The notes below the pieces were generated by a model. It worked only from the letters and a program-made list of their open reading frames with translations, ran no database searches and was not told where the DNA came from. The position numbers and the translations under genes were made by a program. From JACJXF01 sp964404825 (GTDB lineage Bacteria > Bacteroidota > Bacteroidia > Bacteroidales > GCA-2748055): 44,553 nucleotides of DNA. Location of the stretch: contig CAYOLQ010000021.1 of NCBI GenBank assembly GCA_964404825.1, positions 1 to 44,553 of the forward strand, given 5' to 3'. This document shows, in pieces, positions 33,494-42,208 of the stretch; positions within the stretch are counted from its first letter, which is position 1, and every line of letters begins with the position of its first letter.

Positions 33494-33910
33494 ATGAAAT
33501 CCTTCCGTAAAGAACTTTGGTTTGAAGCTTCCAAAAGAAGAGAATTGATAAATATTACCACTGAGGTTCAACAGTGCCTGGCAGAGAGTGGTGTAAAAGA
33601 AGGTATGGTACTGGTTAATGCCATGCATATTACGGCAAGTGTATTTATAAACGATGATGAATCGGGTCTTCATCACGACATTGATGTATGGTTGGAAAAA
33701 CTTGCACCGGAAAAACCATATTCTCAATACCGTCATAATGGTTATGAAGACAATGCAGACGCACATCTTAAGCGAACAGTGATGGGTCGTGAAGTTGTGG
33801 TGGCTATAACTGCAGGTCGCCTTGATTTCGGTCCATGGGAACAGATTTTTTACGGGGAGTTTGATGGTATGAGGCGAAAGAGGGTTTTGGTTAAAATTAT
33901 AGGTGAATAG
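33494..33910 (+). CDS. yjbQ: YjbQ-family protein (UPF0047)
   Basis: A 138-residue member of the YjbQ/UPF0047 family, often labelled secondary thiamine-phosphate synthase because of a weak activity in E. coli; the true role is unsettled. Family motifs are HITASVFINDDESGLHHDI, NADAHLKRTVMGREV and the ending GRLDFGPWEQIFYGEFDG, with conserved histidines and aspartates. It lies 60 bases after the mutase and has no thiamine genes around it, which gives no support for a thiamine role. Confidence 0.88.
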   Translation: MKSFRKELWFEASKRRELINITTEVQQCLAESGVKEGMVLVNAMHITASVFINDDESGLHHDIDVWLEKLAPEKPYSQYRHNGYEDNADAHLKRTVMGREVVVAITAGRLDFGPWEQIFYGEFDGMRRKRVLVKIIGE

Positions 33911-33991
33911 AACAAATCAAATTTCCCGTATTTGCATAAAAGTAATTTAGGTTTTGATGCTGATTTTTTATCAGATGGGACATTAATATAG

Positions 33992-34002
33992 ACCTGACAG
34001 GT
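33992..34002. repeat. REP-like core palindrome, upstream copy
   Basis: ACCTGACAGGT, an odd palindrome, lies 23 bases before the transposase ATG. The same 11-base core occurs in the longer palindrome behind the gene. Confidence 0.7.
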
Positions 34003-34025
34003 ATCCTAAACCTAAATTAAAAAAA

Positions 34026-34634
34026 ATGCAAAAAAATGAGTTATTAGAATATGGTAACTACTACCATATTTATAACAGGGGGATCAATAGTTGTAACCTA
34101 TTTGAAGAGGCAAGGAACTATGAGTATTTTTTAAGATTGTATGATCGTCATGTTTCTTCTGTAGCCATTACCTATTCATGGGTTCTTATGAAAAATCATT
34201 TTCATTTTCTGGTTAAAATCAAAGATAGCTCAGAGTTTCTATCTGGCTTTTCTGATGATTCCCTATCGGAATCATTATTACCAAAGCCACATCAGTACTT
34301 TTCAAACTTATTTAATGCGTATGCAAAAGCCTATAATAAAAGATATTCCCGACATGGAGGTTTATTTGAAAGACCTTTTAAACGAAAACTTATAACGTGT
34401 CCTGAATACCTAAAACAAGTTGTTGTATATATACACAATAATCCAATCAGGCATGGATGTGTTGATGATTTGGTTGACTATCCATGGTCTTCGTACCTCT
34501 CATGTATTAATGAAAAGCCCATAAAAACTCAGAATGAATTGGTTATAAAATGGTTTAAAAACAATGCTGGTTTTAAGAATAATCATTTAACCGGTAACGG
34601 CTTAACTGTGGATGATGAGTGGTTGGGAATTTGA
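34026..34634 (+). CDS. REP-associated tyrosine transposase (Y1/HUH family)
   Basis: A 202-residue single-strand transposase-like protein related to the IS200/IS605 Y1 enzymes. The HUH metal motif is H58-F-H60 in MKNHFHFLV; the probable nucleophile is Y135 in VVYIHNNPIRHG; GLFERPFKR is another family signature. The N-terminal GNYYHIYNRGIN is typical of RAYT proteins. It appears intact, with palindromic repeats sharing the ACCTGACAGGT core on both sides, as expected for proteins that mobilise REP elements. It is a chromosomal single gene rather than part of an insertion sequence with defined ends. Confidence 0.92.
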   Translation: MQKNELLEYGNYYHIYNRGINSCNLFEEARNYEYFLRLYDRHVSSVAITYSWVLMKNHFHFLVKIKDSSEFLSGFSDDSLSESLLPKPHQYFSNLFNAYAKAYNKRYSRHGGLFERPFKRKLITCPEYLKQVVVYIHNNPIRHGCVDDLVDYPWSSYLSCINEKPIKTQNELVIKWFKNNAGFKNNHLTGNGLTVDDEWLGI

Positions 34635-34645
34635 TTTTGGAGGTT

Positions 34646-34677
34646 CAACCTGACAGGTCTTAAGACCTGTCAGGTTG
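34646..34677. repeat. 32-base perfect REP-like palindrome
   Basis: CAACCTGACAGGTCTT (34646-34661) is followed directly by its exact reverse complement (34662-34677), with no loop base. It contains the ACCTGACAGGT core twice. It lies 12 bases after the transposase stop and covers the stop codon and last codons of the convergent helicase gene. It may also act as a weak bidirectional terminator, although no T run follows. Confidence 0.93.
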
Positions 34678-36093
34678 CCCTTCGAAAAAGTCTTCCGGAA
34701 AATTTACCAGATACAATCTCTCCGTTGCCCTTGTAAATGCAGTATACAACCACCTCAGATATTCAATACTCAACATCTCCTGCCTGAAAAAACCCAAGTC
34801 AATAAAAACTGCTTTCCATTGTCCTCCCTGTGCTTTATGACAGGTAACCGCATATGCAAACTTTACCTGTAATGCGTTGAAATTTGGATTTTCCCTGACC
34901 TTTTTTACCATTTCCTTCCGGGTACCTGTTTCATTATAATCGACAAGTACCTTTTCAAAAAAATCACGATGCTGTTCCAAACTCAGCGATGCAGTTTCAA
35001 TACCAAGCGTATCGATAATGATTTTGGCATCAACCTCAAAATTATTATAATCAATCAGACTCAATCTGACATCGGCAAATTTATAATCGTATAGAGTTTC
35101 GTACCTGTAAATTTTTTCCAGTCGGGCAATATCTCCATTTGCAATAAAATCTAGATTGTTCTCAGGTGATATCCAGAAATAATTGTTTTTTACAACCATC
35201 AGCAGATCCCCCGCGCTAACCTCCTCTTCCTTCCAAAGTATCTGTCCTCTGATCCCTGCATTGAAACGATTTGCCCGTTTATTGGTTCTTGAAATTACAA
35301 TTGTCTCACTTTCTCCATATTTTGAGTAGCAACTTTCTATTGCCTCAAGAATATCAGTTCCCGAAATGGGTATTATATCCGGAAAATTGGAAATTGTAAT
35401 TTTCGGGATGGAGATATTGCTCTCATTAATCAGCTTTCGAATCCGGGTTGCGTTTTCCAGTATTCCTGAATCCAGTGCCTGACGGACAATGTCATTCAGA
35501 AAGAATTCGGTCACCCTAAGCCCCATCCGTTCCAGATGTTTCTTATCAAGTGCCGGCGAAATATCAAGTCCTACCGGAGGAAGTTGCGCTGTGTCACCGA
35601 TTAGAATCAGGAAGCAATCCGTGCCGCTTTGAATATAACTAATCAGGTCACCCAGTAAATCACCACTTCCAAATATGTTATTGTCCGGAATCCTGTCACC
35701 AATCATGGATGCCTCATCCACGAGAAAAAAGGTTGATTTATGCAAGTTGCGATCCAACACAAAATCTCCAAGTCCGTCTTTACCGGATTTTTGTCTGTAT
35801 ATTTTCTTGTGTATTGTAAAAGCCTGCAAATGAGAATAACCCGATAATACTTTCGCTGCGCGACCTGTCGGAGCAAGTAAAACTGACTTCTGCTTAATTT
35901 CTGAAAGTGTATGAACAAGAGCATTTACAACTGTCGTCTTACCCGTGCCGGCATAACCTTTTATCAGAAAAAGATGGTCGGGAGAAGGAGCCATTATATA
36001 CTCTGCCAAAATCTTCAATAGCTGATCCTGCGCAGCTGTTGGCTCGAATTCAAGGTTCGTAATAAGTCGGTTATAGAGATAGTCGGATAACAT
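34660..36093 (-). CDS. RecD-like superfamily 1 DNA helicase
   Basis: A 477-residue ATP-dependent helicase of the RecD/Dda group. Motif I is GYAGTGKTT (46-54), motif Ia LLAPTGRAAK, motif II FLVDEASM (123-130), motif III IGDTAQLPPVG, motif V VTCHKAQGGQW and motif VI YTAFTRATERLYLV. It lacks the long N-terminal domain of RecD2 and has a small SH3-like insertion region in its second half. It is a single gene, divergent from the 36231 operon. Its last codons (residues QPDRS) are supplied by the REP-like palindrome. The cellular role is probably DNA repair or recombination. Confidence 0.88.
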   Translation of the reverse strand: MLSDYLYNRLITNLEFEPTAAQDQLLKILAEYIMAPSPDHLFLIKGYAGTGKTTVVNALVHTLSEIKQKSVLLAPTGRAAKVLSGYSHLQAFTIHKKIYRQKSGKDGLGDFVLDRNLHKSTFFLVDEASMIGDRIPDNNIFGSGDLLGDLISYIQSGTDCFLILIGDTAQLPPVGLDISPALDKKHLERMGLRVTEFFLNDIVRQALDSGILENATRIRKLINESNISIPKITISNFPDIIPISGTDILEAIESCYSKYGESETIVISRTNKRANRFNAGIRGQILWKEEEVSAGDLLMVVKNNYFWISPENNLDFIANGDIARLEKIYRYETLYDYKFADVRLSLIDYNNFEVDAKIIIDTLGIETASLSLEQHRDFFEKVLVDYNETGTRKEMVKKVRENPNFNALQVKFAYAVTCHKAQGGQWKAVFIDLGFFRQEMLSIEYLRWLYTAFTRATERLYLVNFPEDFFEGQPDRS

Positions 36094-36185
36094 AATGAAC
36101 AGGCAGGTTGAATTACTAACATTACGAACTTTGTGAACTTTTCCGAAATATTTTTAAATTTAAAATTAATAATTCATTTTTTTAC

Positions 36186-36193
36186 TAAATTTG
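36186..36193 (+). promoter_or_regulatory. Possible promoter -7 box before 36231
   Basis: TAAATTTG fits the TAnnTTTG consensus and lies 37 bases before the ATG of the hypothetical gene. No clear TTTG stands 17-19 bases upstream in this AT-rich stretch. Confidence 0.4.
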
Positions 36194-36230
36194 TCAGCGA
36201 ACTCAAAAACCAAATATAATTACTTTCATA

Positions 36231-36866
36231 ATGAAAAAAGTTATACAGATTGTTTTAGCCCTCGCCATCGTATTTTTATCATACATGGTTTATGAGAGCA
36301 TTATGAACCCAATTCGCTTTAACAAGCAAAAAGATACCAGGGAAAGAAGAACAATCAGCAGAATGATTGACATCCGTGAATCACAAAAGGCATACAAAGA
36401 TGCACATCTGAAGTATACTGCGAATTTCGATAGTCTGATTGATTTCCTTAAAACAGATTCCTTTGCAGTTATTAAGGCTATCGGAATGATTCCTGAAAGC
36501 CTGATAGACAGTGTGGGTTTAAAATTAGCAAAAGAAATTGCTCTTGATCGCGGGATTATTAAAAGGGAAGTTACACGTGTAGCCGTCCTGGATTCTCTGT
36601 TCGGAAAGTCTTATCCGGTTGACTCTCTTCGCTTTGTTCCGTTTGCAGATACAGCTCAGTTTAAAATGGTAGCTGATGAATACGTAACTCCATCCAAACT
36701 ATCTGTAAAAGTTCTTGAAGTTACAGTTCTTTATGAAGTTCTGCTCAACGGTCTTGATCCACAGCTTGTTGTTAACTATGCTGATGAAAGGAAAAAAATT
36801 ACTAATTTCCCCGGTTTGAAATTAGGCTCATTAACTGAAGGTACGCTTACAGGTAACTGGGAATAA
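36231..36866 (+). CDS. Conserved hypothetical membrane-anchored protein
   Basis: A 211-residue protein with one N-terminal membrane anchor (about 4-21, IQIVLALAIVFLSYMVYES) and a charged soluble part. Residues 45-75 (MIDIRESQKAYKDAHLKYTANFDSL shortened here to its start) look like the N-terminal helix of pilin-like or prepilin-associated proteins, but there is no prepilin cleavage site. No catalytic motif was seen. It lies 14 bases before a DUF3822 gene and then rsmD, an arrangement I recall from other Bacteroidota. Function unknown. Confidence 0.75.
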   Translation: MKKVIQIVLALAIVFLSYMVYESIMNPIRFNKQKDTRERRTISRMIDIRESQKAYKDAHLKYTANFDSLIDFLKTDSFAVIKAIGMIPESLIDSVGLKLAKEIALDRGIIKREVTRVAVLDSLFGKSYPVDSLRFVPFADTAQFKMVADEYVTPSKLSVKVLEVTVLYEVLLNGLDPQLVVNYADERKKITNFPGLKLGSLTEGTLTGNWE

Positions 36867-36880
36867 TAACCTGATTTATA

Positions 36881-37708
36881 ATGGATTATTCGTATATCAG
36901 GGAAAATTTCGATATTAAATCCATTTCTAAATGTATACTATCCATCCAGGTCTCCCTGGATGGATTTTCTTTTGCAATAAGTCCTTCAGAAAACAAAAAA
37001 CATCCTGATTACATTTATATCAAAAGACTCAGCGGGGAAAGTCAATCTCTTACCGATGCCTTAACATCTTTCACAGGATTCGATTTATTGGAATTTTATG
37101 CGATCAGAATCATTTTCCATGAATCAACTTTTGCTCTTGTGCCGGATACTCTCTTTGATTTGAAGGATATGAAAGCTTTTTTGAGTCTGAACCATGCTTC
37201 CCTGGATAACCGAAAAGCTCTTTCAAACAGCATTCCTGCGATTAAGGCCGAATGCGTGTTTTCAATGGATGAATCACTTTATAAACTCCTGAAAAAGAAA
37301 TTTCCGGATGCTGATTTTTGTCATTCGTCGCTCCCGTTTTGCACTATGGCAATTAATAAATCGCAGGACGGTTGTTTTATTCAGGTTTATGAAAAATCCA
37401 TTGAACTTGCAATTATTAAAGAGAAACAGCTTATTCTTTATAATATTTTTGATTTTCGGGATACCACCGATATTTTGTACTTTGTTTTAAATGCATATAA
37501 AACCTCCGGTTTGAGTGCCCTTATTCATCCTCTTTACATCGCAGGTATTTTGCAAAAGAATGCCGAAACAAATGCTCTTTTATCTAAGTATCTGAAAGAT
37601 ATCAGGTATTACTCTAGCGATTTTGTCACCATTTCTGAAAAAGGGGAGTTTGAATATCCCTCACATTACTTTTTAAACCACAGGGAGATTCTCAATTGCG
37701 AATTGTAA
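36881..37708 (+). CDS. DUF3822 family protein
   Basis: A 275-residue soluble protein of the Bacteroidota-specific DUF3822 family. The N-terminus (KCILSIQVSLDGFSFAIS) and the central QDGCFIQVYEKSIELAIIKE look like the two beta strands of an actin/ASKHA-like fold, though this is only an impression. No catalytic residues can be assigned. Its last 13 bases overlap the start of rsmD, and it follows the hypothetical membrane protein by 14 bases, so all three are one operon. Function unknown. Confidence 0.82.
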   Translation: MDYSYIRENFDIKSISKCILSIQVSLDGFSFAISPSENKKHPDYIYIKRLSGESQSLTDALTSFTGFDLLEFYAIRIIFHESTFALVPDTLFDLKDMKAFLSLNHASLDNRKALSNSIPAIKAECVFSMDESLYKLLKKKFPDADFCHSSLPFCTMAINKSQDGCFIQVYEKSIELAIIKEKQLILYNIFDFRDTTDILYFVLNAYKTSGLSALIHPLYIAGILQKNAETNALLSKYLKDIRYYSSDFVTISEKGEFEYPSHYFLNHREILNCEL

Positions 37709-38238
37709 GCGGCAAATACAGGGGAAGGACAATAAATCCCCCTAAAAACTTTAAAGCAAGGCCTACTACCGACTTTGCCAAGGAAGCATTATTCAATATT
37801 CTGACCAATTATTTTGACTTTGAAGATATTGAAGTACTAGATCTTTTTTCAGGTACAGGTAGTATAGGATATGAATTCGCTTCAAGAGGTGCTGCATTTG
37901 TTGAGATGGTTGAAAAGAATTTTGTTCACAGTGAATTCATTCGAAAAACATTAGAGGAAATCGGCATAAGCGATGCCCGCATAGTTAAATCAGATGCCTT
38001 TATTTATATCGAAAGAATGAGCAGAACCTTTGATATCATTTTTGCCGATCCCCCTTATGAAATGGAAGGAATAAAAACGATACCCGATAAAATACTTGCC
38101 AGTAAATTACTTAAAGAGAATGCCTGGGTTATACTGGAACATGGAGTTAACCTCAGTTTTAAAGACCATCCGGCATGTTTTGACCAGAGAAATTACGGAA
38201 GTGTGTATTTTAGTTTTTTTAAAATGCAGACGGAGTAA
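37696..38238 (+). CDS. rsmD: 16S rRNA (guanine-N2)-methyltransferase RsmD
   Basis: Methylates G966 of 16S rRNA (E. coli numbering) on the small subunit. The 180-residue chain begins MRIVSGKYRGRTINPP from a TTG start at 37696, which matches the usual family N-terminus and overlaps DUF3822 by 13 bases. SAM motif DLFSGTGSIGYE is at 49-60 and the catalytic DPPY at 118-121. It ends one base before the convergent glycosidase gene. Confidence 0.93.
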   Translation: MRIVSGKYRGRTINPPKNFKARPTTDFAKEALFNILTNYFDFEDIEVLDLFSGTGSIGYEFASRGAAFVEMVEKNFVHSEFIRKTLEEIGISDARIVKSDAFIYIERMSRTFDIIFADPPYEMEGIKTIPDKILASKLLKENAWVILEHGVNLSFKDHPACFDQRNYGSVYFSFFKMQTE

Positions 38239-38239
38239 A

Positions 38240-40021
38240 CTAATTGTTTTTCACTATACGTTGTCTTAGTTTTTTATCGCCTTGCATTATTGTTACAATG
38301 TAAATCCCCTGGTGCAGGTTCTCAAGGTCCAAACTGCTTAATCTTTCTCCGGAATTAAACTCAGCCTTACTGCATATTCTTCCGGTCATATCTGAAATAA
38401 ATGCTATTCTGATCCCGGAGAAGTTGAATTCCCCAGGCCAATGTATTGATGCAAAATCGTAAAAGGGATTCGGAAAAACAAATAATTGCTCAGCTTGTAT
38501 AAAAGGCTCTATATTAGTTGAAAATGTAAATTCTATAAATACCGGCATTTCAGAAACATTAACCAAAACACTTCCTTCAGATATTTCAATATTCTTTCTC
38601 TCTCCACCAACAGTTTTATTCGGCATTACTGCAACTGCCCTGTTAAACCCCTCAGGAACACTTAGTTTGTAACTGTGAGTCTTTCCTGATGAACCTGGAC
38701 ACCACAGTGCAACCACCTGGTTAGCCTTCTCAGGACTGGAATAACGATAAGCCCAAACATCTGAACTTTCGGTAATCACCTCATTAAAATATAGGCCTGT
38801 CAATAAATTTTTCATGGTGTAAACCGCATACCATGAGAGTTTAGGAACATAGCCTGTATTTTGTGAACTGGTAAAACCACAGTCTCTGAATCTTGCTTCA
38901 GTGTTCTCCGGTTCCTGATTACGAAGCATAAACTGAGCTGCCCGGTCTAACCCGGTAGAAGAAAGAACCAGGTATGTTCTCAACAACCATTGTGCCTGTA
39001 TCTGTTCCTGTGTAAATCCTGCGAATACAGGAACCCTGTTAACAGATTGGCTGTTCGTATCGTAACCAAATTCTGTAAGCCAGAACTCATTATCAGGAAT
39101 ATTTGCATCTCTCCAGGCTGCTATCGCTTCAACTTTTTGTTTAAGACCGTTATCCTCCGGACTATTTCCTATTATGCCATTGTTCTCGCAATAGTGATGC
39201 ATATTAATAACATCCACCGGCCATTTATTATCTGGTCGGTTTAGTTCGAACCATTCTTTCATTTCAGATATATAGCTGGTTCCCATACCGGCCAGACCTC
39301 CCATAACAAATCGTGCAGATGGATCCGCTTGCTTTATACCCAGATTGGGTCCCATTTCACCGGCATGACCGTCAACATTTGCACTAACCATGGCTGCATA
39401 CTGCTGAGCCGTAAATCGCTTATCAGCACCTTCCCAGGTTCGATCCTGCTCATTCCAGTCCTCATAGAATTTTATATACCCCAATCCTGATTTCTTAACC
39501 TGACCCACATTTACAATAAGAAGACTATTATCTACAACCACACTTCCATAACGTGCAGCATACTGAAACATCAGTTCGGCCATTTCTCTGTATGAATTTG
39601 GCAGAAGCGGGCTTTCAGAACCAACAACAGGTTTATTCAGATCACTGGGCTTCAGCCATCCCGGGCTTCCCCAGATAGCAGGACACACATCAATTTTGGC
39701 TTCTTTAAGCGTCTTATAGTATTTATCAAAATCCCAGAAACCATTCCATCTGTTGTATTCAAACTTATCATCCTCAATTTCTGTGAATCCCCAGGGATGA
39801 TACTCACGAATAAAACCTACTGCTTTCATTTTATCCTGCGGTACATCTATGAAAGCATTAGTACCTATAAACTGATCCATTGTATATACTCTTTGATACG
39901 CATTTACCTGCTTAACGGCAAACTCCCCTGTGCTGATTACAATAGGTTCAATTATATCCTGACTCAGAATTATTGTAAATGAATTAATTAAAGCAAACAG
40001 AAGTGTAACAATGGATTTCAT
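38240..40021 (-). CDS. Secreted clan GH-A-like glycoside hydrolase with type IX sorting domain
   Basis: A 593-residue exported enzyme. A signal peptide covers about 1-20, followed by a TIM-barrel catalytic domain to about 420. The likely acid/base is E191 in FYEDWNEQDRTW and the likely nucleophile E317 in FWLTEFGYDTN, the spacing and motifs of clan GH-A (families such as GH39 or GH5). A beta-sandwich region follows, and the last 80-90 residues (FVFPNPFYDFASI to GIYIVTIMQGDKKLRQRIVK) form a type A type IX secretion sorting tail. It lies 66 bases after an AraC regulator and beside rhamnose genes, suggesting a rhamnose-containing glycan substrate. The family and substrate are not certain. Confidence 0.8.
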   Translation of the reverse strand: MKSIVTLLFALINSFTIILSQDIIEPIVISTGEFAVKQVNAYQRVYTMDQFIGTNAFIDVPQDKMKAVGFIREYHPWGFTEIEDDKFEYNRWNGFWDFDKYYKTLKEAKIDVCPAIWGSPGWLKPSDLNKPVVGSESPLLPNSYREMAELMFQYAARYGSVVVDNSLLIVNVGQVKKSGLGYIKFYEDWNEQDRTWEGADKRFTAQQYAAMVSANVDGHAGEMGPNLGIKQADPSARFVMGGLAGMGTSYISEMKEWFELNRPDNKWPVDVINMHHYCENNGIIGNSPEDNGLKQKVEAIAAWRDANIPDNEFWLTEFGYDTNSQSVNRVPVFAGFTQEQIQAQWLLRTYLVLSSTGLDRAAQFMLRNQEPENTEARFRDCGFTSSQNTGYVPKLSWYAVYTMKNLLTGLYFNEVITESSDVWAYRYSSPEKANQVVALWCPGSSGKTHSYKLSVPEGFNRAVAVMPNKTVGGERKNIEISEGSVLVNVSEMPVFIEFTFSTNIEPFIQAEQLFVFPNPFYDFASIHWPGEFNFSGIRIAFISDMTGRICSKAEFNSGERLSSLDLENLHQGIYIVTIMQGDKKLRQRIVKNN

Positions 40022-40087
40022 TTTAGAATAGTTAGCAGTTTAATTGAAAAACATTGATCCTGAAGTATTTGTAATGCAAAGATTAAA

Positions 40088-40960
40088 TTACTTTCTTGAA
40101 TTCCTGATTTCTGAAGGCGACACTCCAACTTTATTCTTAAATGCTCTGCTGAAATAATAATTCGACTGAAAACCAAGATCGTAGCTTATCTCCTTAATGG
40201 TTTTACCTGAAGAAAGAATCATGTCTTTTGCCCTTATAATCCTTAGATCAAGATGGTATTTTGCGGGTGGCACTCCGGTGTAATTCTTAAACATTTTTCT
40301 GAAGTACGAATAACCAAGGTTATTATCATCAGCAATTTTTTTAAAGTCCAGATCTTTTTCAAGATTCTCCCTGATATAAAAGCATACTTCCTGAATTGTC
40401 TTTTCGATTCTCTTCCCCGTAAATACACCTTGTTTACGTATGGAAATAATATAGCCCAGAAGTTTCATTATCATCCCGGCAGATACCTGATGGTACCCGG
40501 GTTTTTCCTCCAAAATAAAATCGAATATTTTCTGGTATGTGTCAATAATCTCCTCTCTTACCCCGATTATGATCACAGGCTTTTTATCAAAAAAAGTCGG
40601 ATCTGAAAGAAGAACTTTTGGAATGGAGCCATCAAAACCCACGTAGTTCTCTGTCCACCCTGTATTCTGATTGGGCTGATACCGGTGCCATACCCCCGGT
40701 TTTGTAATTAAAAGTGTTCCTTCTTTTACAGGATATTTACCACTCATATCCTCATATACTCCGCTTCCTTCAGTAATATAGTTTATTTGGAATTCATCAA
40801 GCACCCTCCCCTTATCCCAGTTGAAGTAGTAGTTCCGCGGATGGGTGGCTGAAGGATAGTTTGATGACTTTGAAATAATTTCTCTCCCGGCAACCTTCAG
40901 ATAGAGTCCCCATTTCTCATCCTCCCGGGAAGGAGATACATATTTAAAAAAACTATCCAT
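40088..40960 (-). CDS. AraC-family transcriptional regulator
   Basis: A 290-residue regulator with an N-terminal cupin-like sensor (about 30-165, including TLLITKPGVWHRYQPN) and a C-terminal double helix-turn-helix (about 190-288), with LDFKKIADDNNLGYSYFRKMFKNY and IKEISYDLGFQSNYYFSRAFKNKVGVSP carrying the second-helix signatures. It is divergent from rhaT-rhaA and upstream of the glycosidase on its own strand, so it probably controls both in response to rhamnose or a rhamnose-derived sugar. B. thetaiotaomicron RhaR plays such a role. Confidence 0.9.
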   Translation of the reverse strand: MDSFFKYVSPSREDEKWGLYLKVAGREIISKSSNYPSATHPRNYYFNWDKGRVLDEFQINYITEGSGVYEDMSGKYPVKEGTLLITKPGVWHRYQPNQNTGWTENYVGFDGSIPKVLLSDPTFFDKKPVIIIGVREEIIDTYQKIFDFILEEKPGYHQVSAGMIMKLLGYIISIRKQGVFTGKRIEKTIQEVCFYIRENLEKDLDFKKIADDNNLGYSYFRKMFKNYTGVPPAKYHLDLRIIRAKDMILSSGKTIKEISYDLGFQSNYYFSRAFKNKVGVSPSEIRNSRK

Positions 40961-40971
40961 GTCTTTTTTTT

Positions 40972-41002
40972 CAAAAATACAAATCTGGTGGGATTTTACA
41001 AA
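40972..41002 (-). promoter_or_regulatory. Promoter candidate for the AraC regulator
   Basis: On the minus strand TTTG (40999-41002), a 19-base spacer and TATTTTTG (40972-40979) fit the -33/-7 consensus. The ATG at 40960 is only 11 bases downstream, implying a very short leader. No comparable promoter was found for rhaT in 41003-41163, as might be expected where an activator is needed. Confidence 0.55.
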
Positions 41003-41163
41003 CTGTCATTAAACAGTAAGAAAATTGCTCAACATATTCAGGAATTCTTGCCAAAACATGCATTTTGTACAAACAAATGCCCAATTAGTCCATTTTAATC
41101 CCCCTTTGTATTCAATATTTTTACTTTTCATATTCCTCATATTACTAACTATTAACCACTGTT

Positions 41164-42186
41164 ATGATTGGTATACTTCTGATAGCCATTGGCAGCCTTG
41201 GAGCTGCAAGTTTCTATGTTCCCTTTAAAAAAGTAAAAATATGGGCCTGGGAGTCATACTGGCTCAGCCAGGGAGTTGCAGCATGGTTAATTGCTCCGAT
41301 TTTATTTGCCTGGTTTACGCTACCAAAAGGCCAGCTTTTTGCAATTCTTTCCGAAGCTCCTGCTTCAGCTAAATGGCTTGCTCTGCTGTTTGGGGCACTT
41401 TGGGGTGTCGGGGGACTTACTTTCGGACTCAGTATAAGGTATTTGGGTGTGGCATTAGGACAAAGTATTGCGCTCGGATTATGTGCAGTTTTCGGAACCC
41501 TTATTCCTCCGATTGTTGCCGGGGAGAATCTATTTGGATCCACAGCTGGAATATTAACTCTGATTGGGGTTTCAGTGTGTGTGGCAGGAATTGCAATAAT
41601 TGGCTATGCCGGTGCATTAAAAAACAAAGGATTAACCGAAGAAGAAAAACGTTCTGCAATTAAAGAATTTGCCTTAAAAAAGGGGTTACTGATAGCTGTA
41701 TTTGCAGGATTAATGAGCGCCTGTTTCAATTTTGGATTTGAAGCAGCAAAACCAATCGAGAAAATTGCTCTGGAAAAGGGCACTGATCCGTTGTTTCTGA
41801 AAAATGCTTCTCTGGTATTTATACTTCTGGGGGGATTTGTTTCCAATCTTTTTTATTGCGGTTACCTTAATATCAAAAATAAAACCTATAAAGATTACTA
41901 TACCGTCTCAGGGTCAGTTTTGCTGAACAATCTGTTTTTCACTTTTCTTGCCGGACTTCTATGGTTCCTGCAGTTTCATTTTTATGGAATGGGATCAAGT
42001 AAACTCCCTCCTGAAATGGCTGTGTTCGGCTGGAGCATTTTGATGGCTCTCAATATTGCAATTAGTAATATCTGGGGGATCTTCCTGAAGGAATGGAAAG
42101 GAGTCAGCACCAAAACACTTATAATCCTTGTAGTGGGAATTTCAATACTTATCCTGTCCACTTTTGTAGTTAACCTTGGCCAATAA
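41164..42186 (+). CDS. rhaT: L-rhamnose/H+ symporter
   Basis: A 340-residue inner-membrane protein with ten hydrophobic segments, matching RhaT. It opens with IGILLIAIGSLGAASFYVPFKKVKIWAWESYW, shown here in part as ASFYVPFKKVKIW, and has WGVGGLTFGLSIRYLGVALG at about 80-99. It imports L-rhamnose for the isomerase encoded next. It is divergent from the AraC regulator by 203 bases and 22 bases ahead of rhaA. Confidence 0.95.
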   Translation: MIGILLIAIGSLGAASFYVPFKKVKIWAWESYWLSQGVAAWLIAPILFAWFTLPKGQLFAILSEAPASAKWLALLFGALWGVGGLTFGLSIRYLGVALGQSIALGLCAVFGTLIPPIVAGENLFGSTAGILTLIGVSVCVAGIAIIGYAGALKNKGLTEEEKRSAIKEFALKKGLLIAVFAGLMSACFNFGFEAAKPIEKIALEKGTDPLFLKNASLVFILLGGFVSNLFYCGYLNIKNKTYKDYYTVSGSVLLNNLFFTFLAGLLWFLQFHFYGMGSSKLPPEMAVFGWSILMALNIAISNIWGIFLKEWKGVSTKTLIILVVGISILILSTFVVNLGQ

Positions 42187-42208
42187 TAGTCTTCAAATAA
42201 AAATAATT

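Noticed and set aside
40961..41163. AraC-family operator between the regulator and rhaT
   Set aside because: Short partly repeated segments such as CATGCATTTTG and CAAATGC are present, but no convincing pair of direct repeats with proper spacing could be defined.
42176..42208. Longer N-terminus for rhaA
   Set aside because: The extra codons overlap rhaT and are not part of the isomerase family; ATG at 42209 fits the usual N-terminus.
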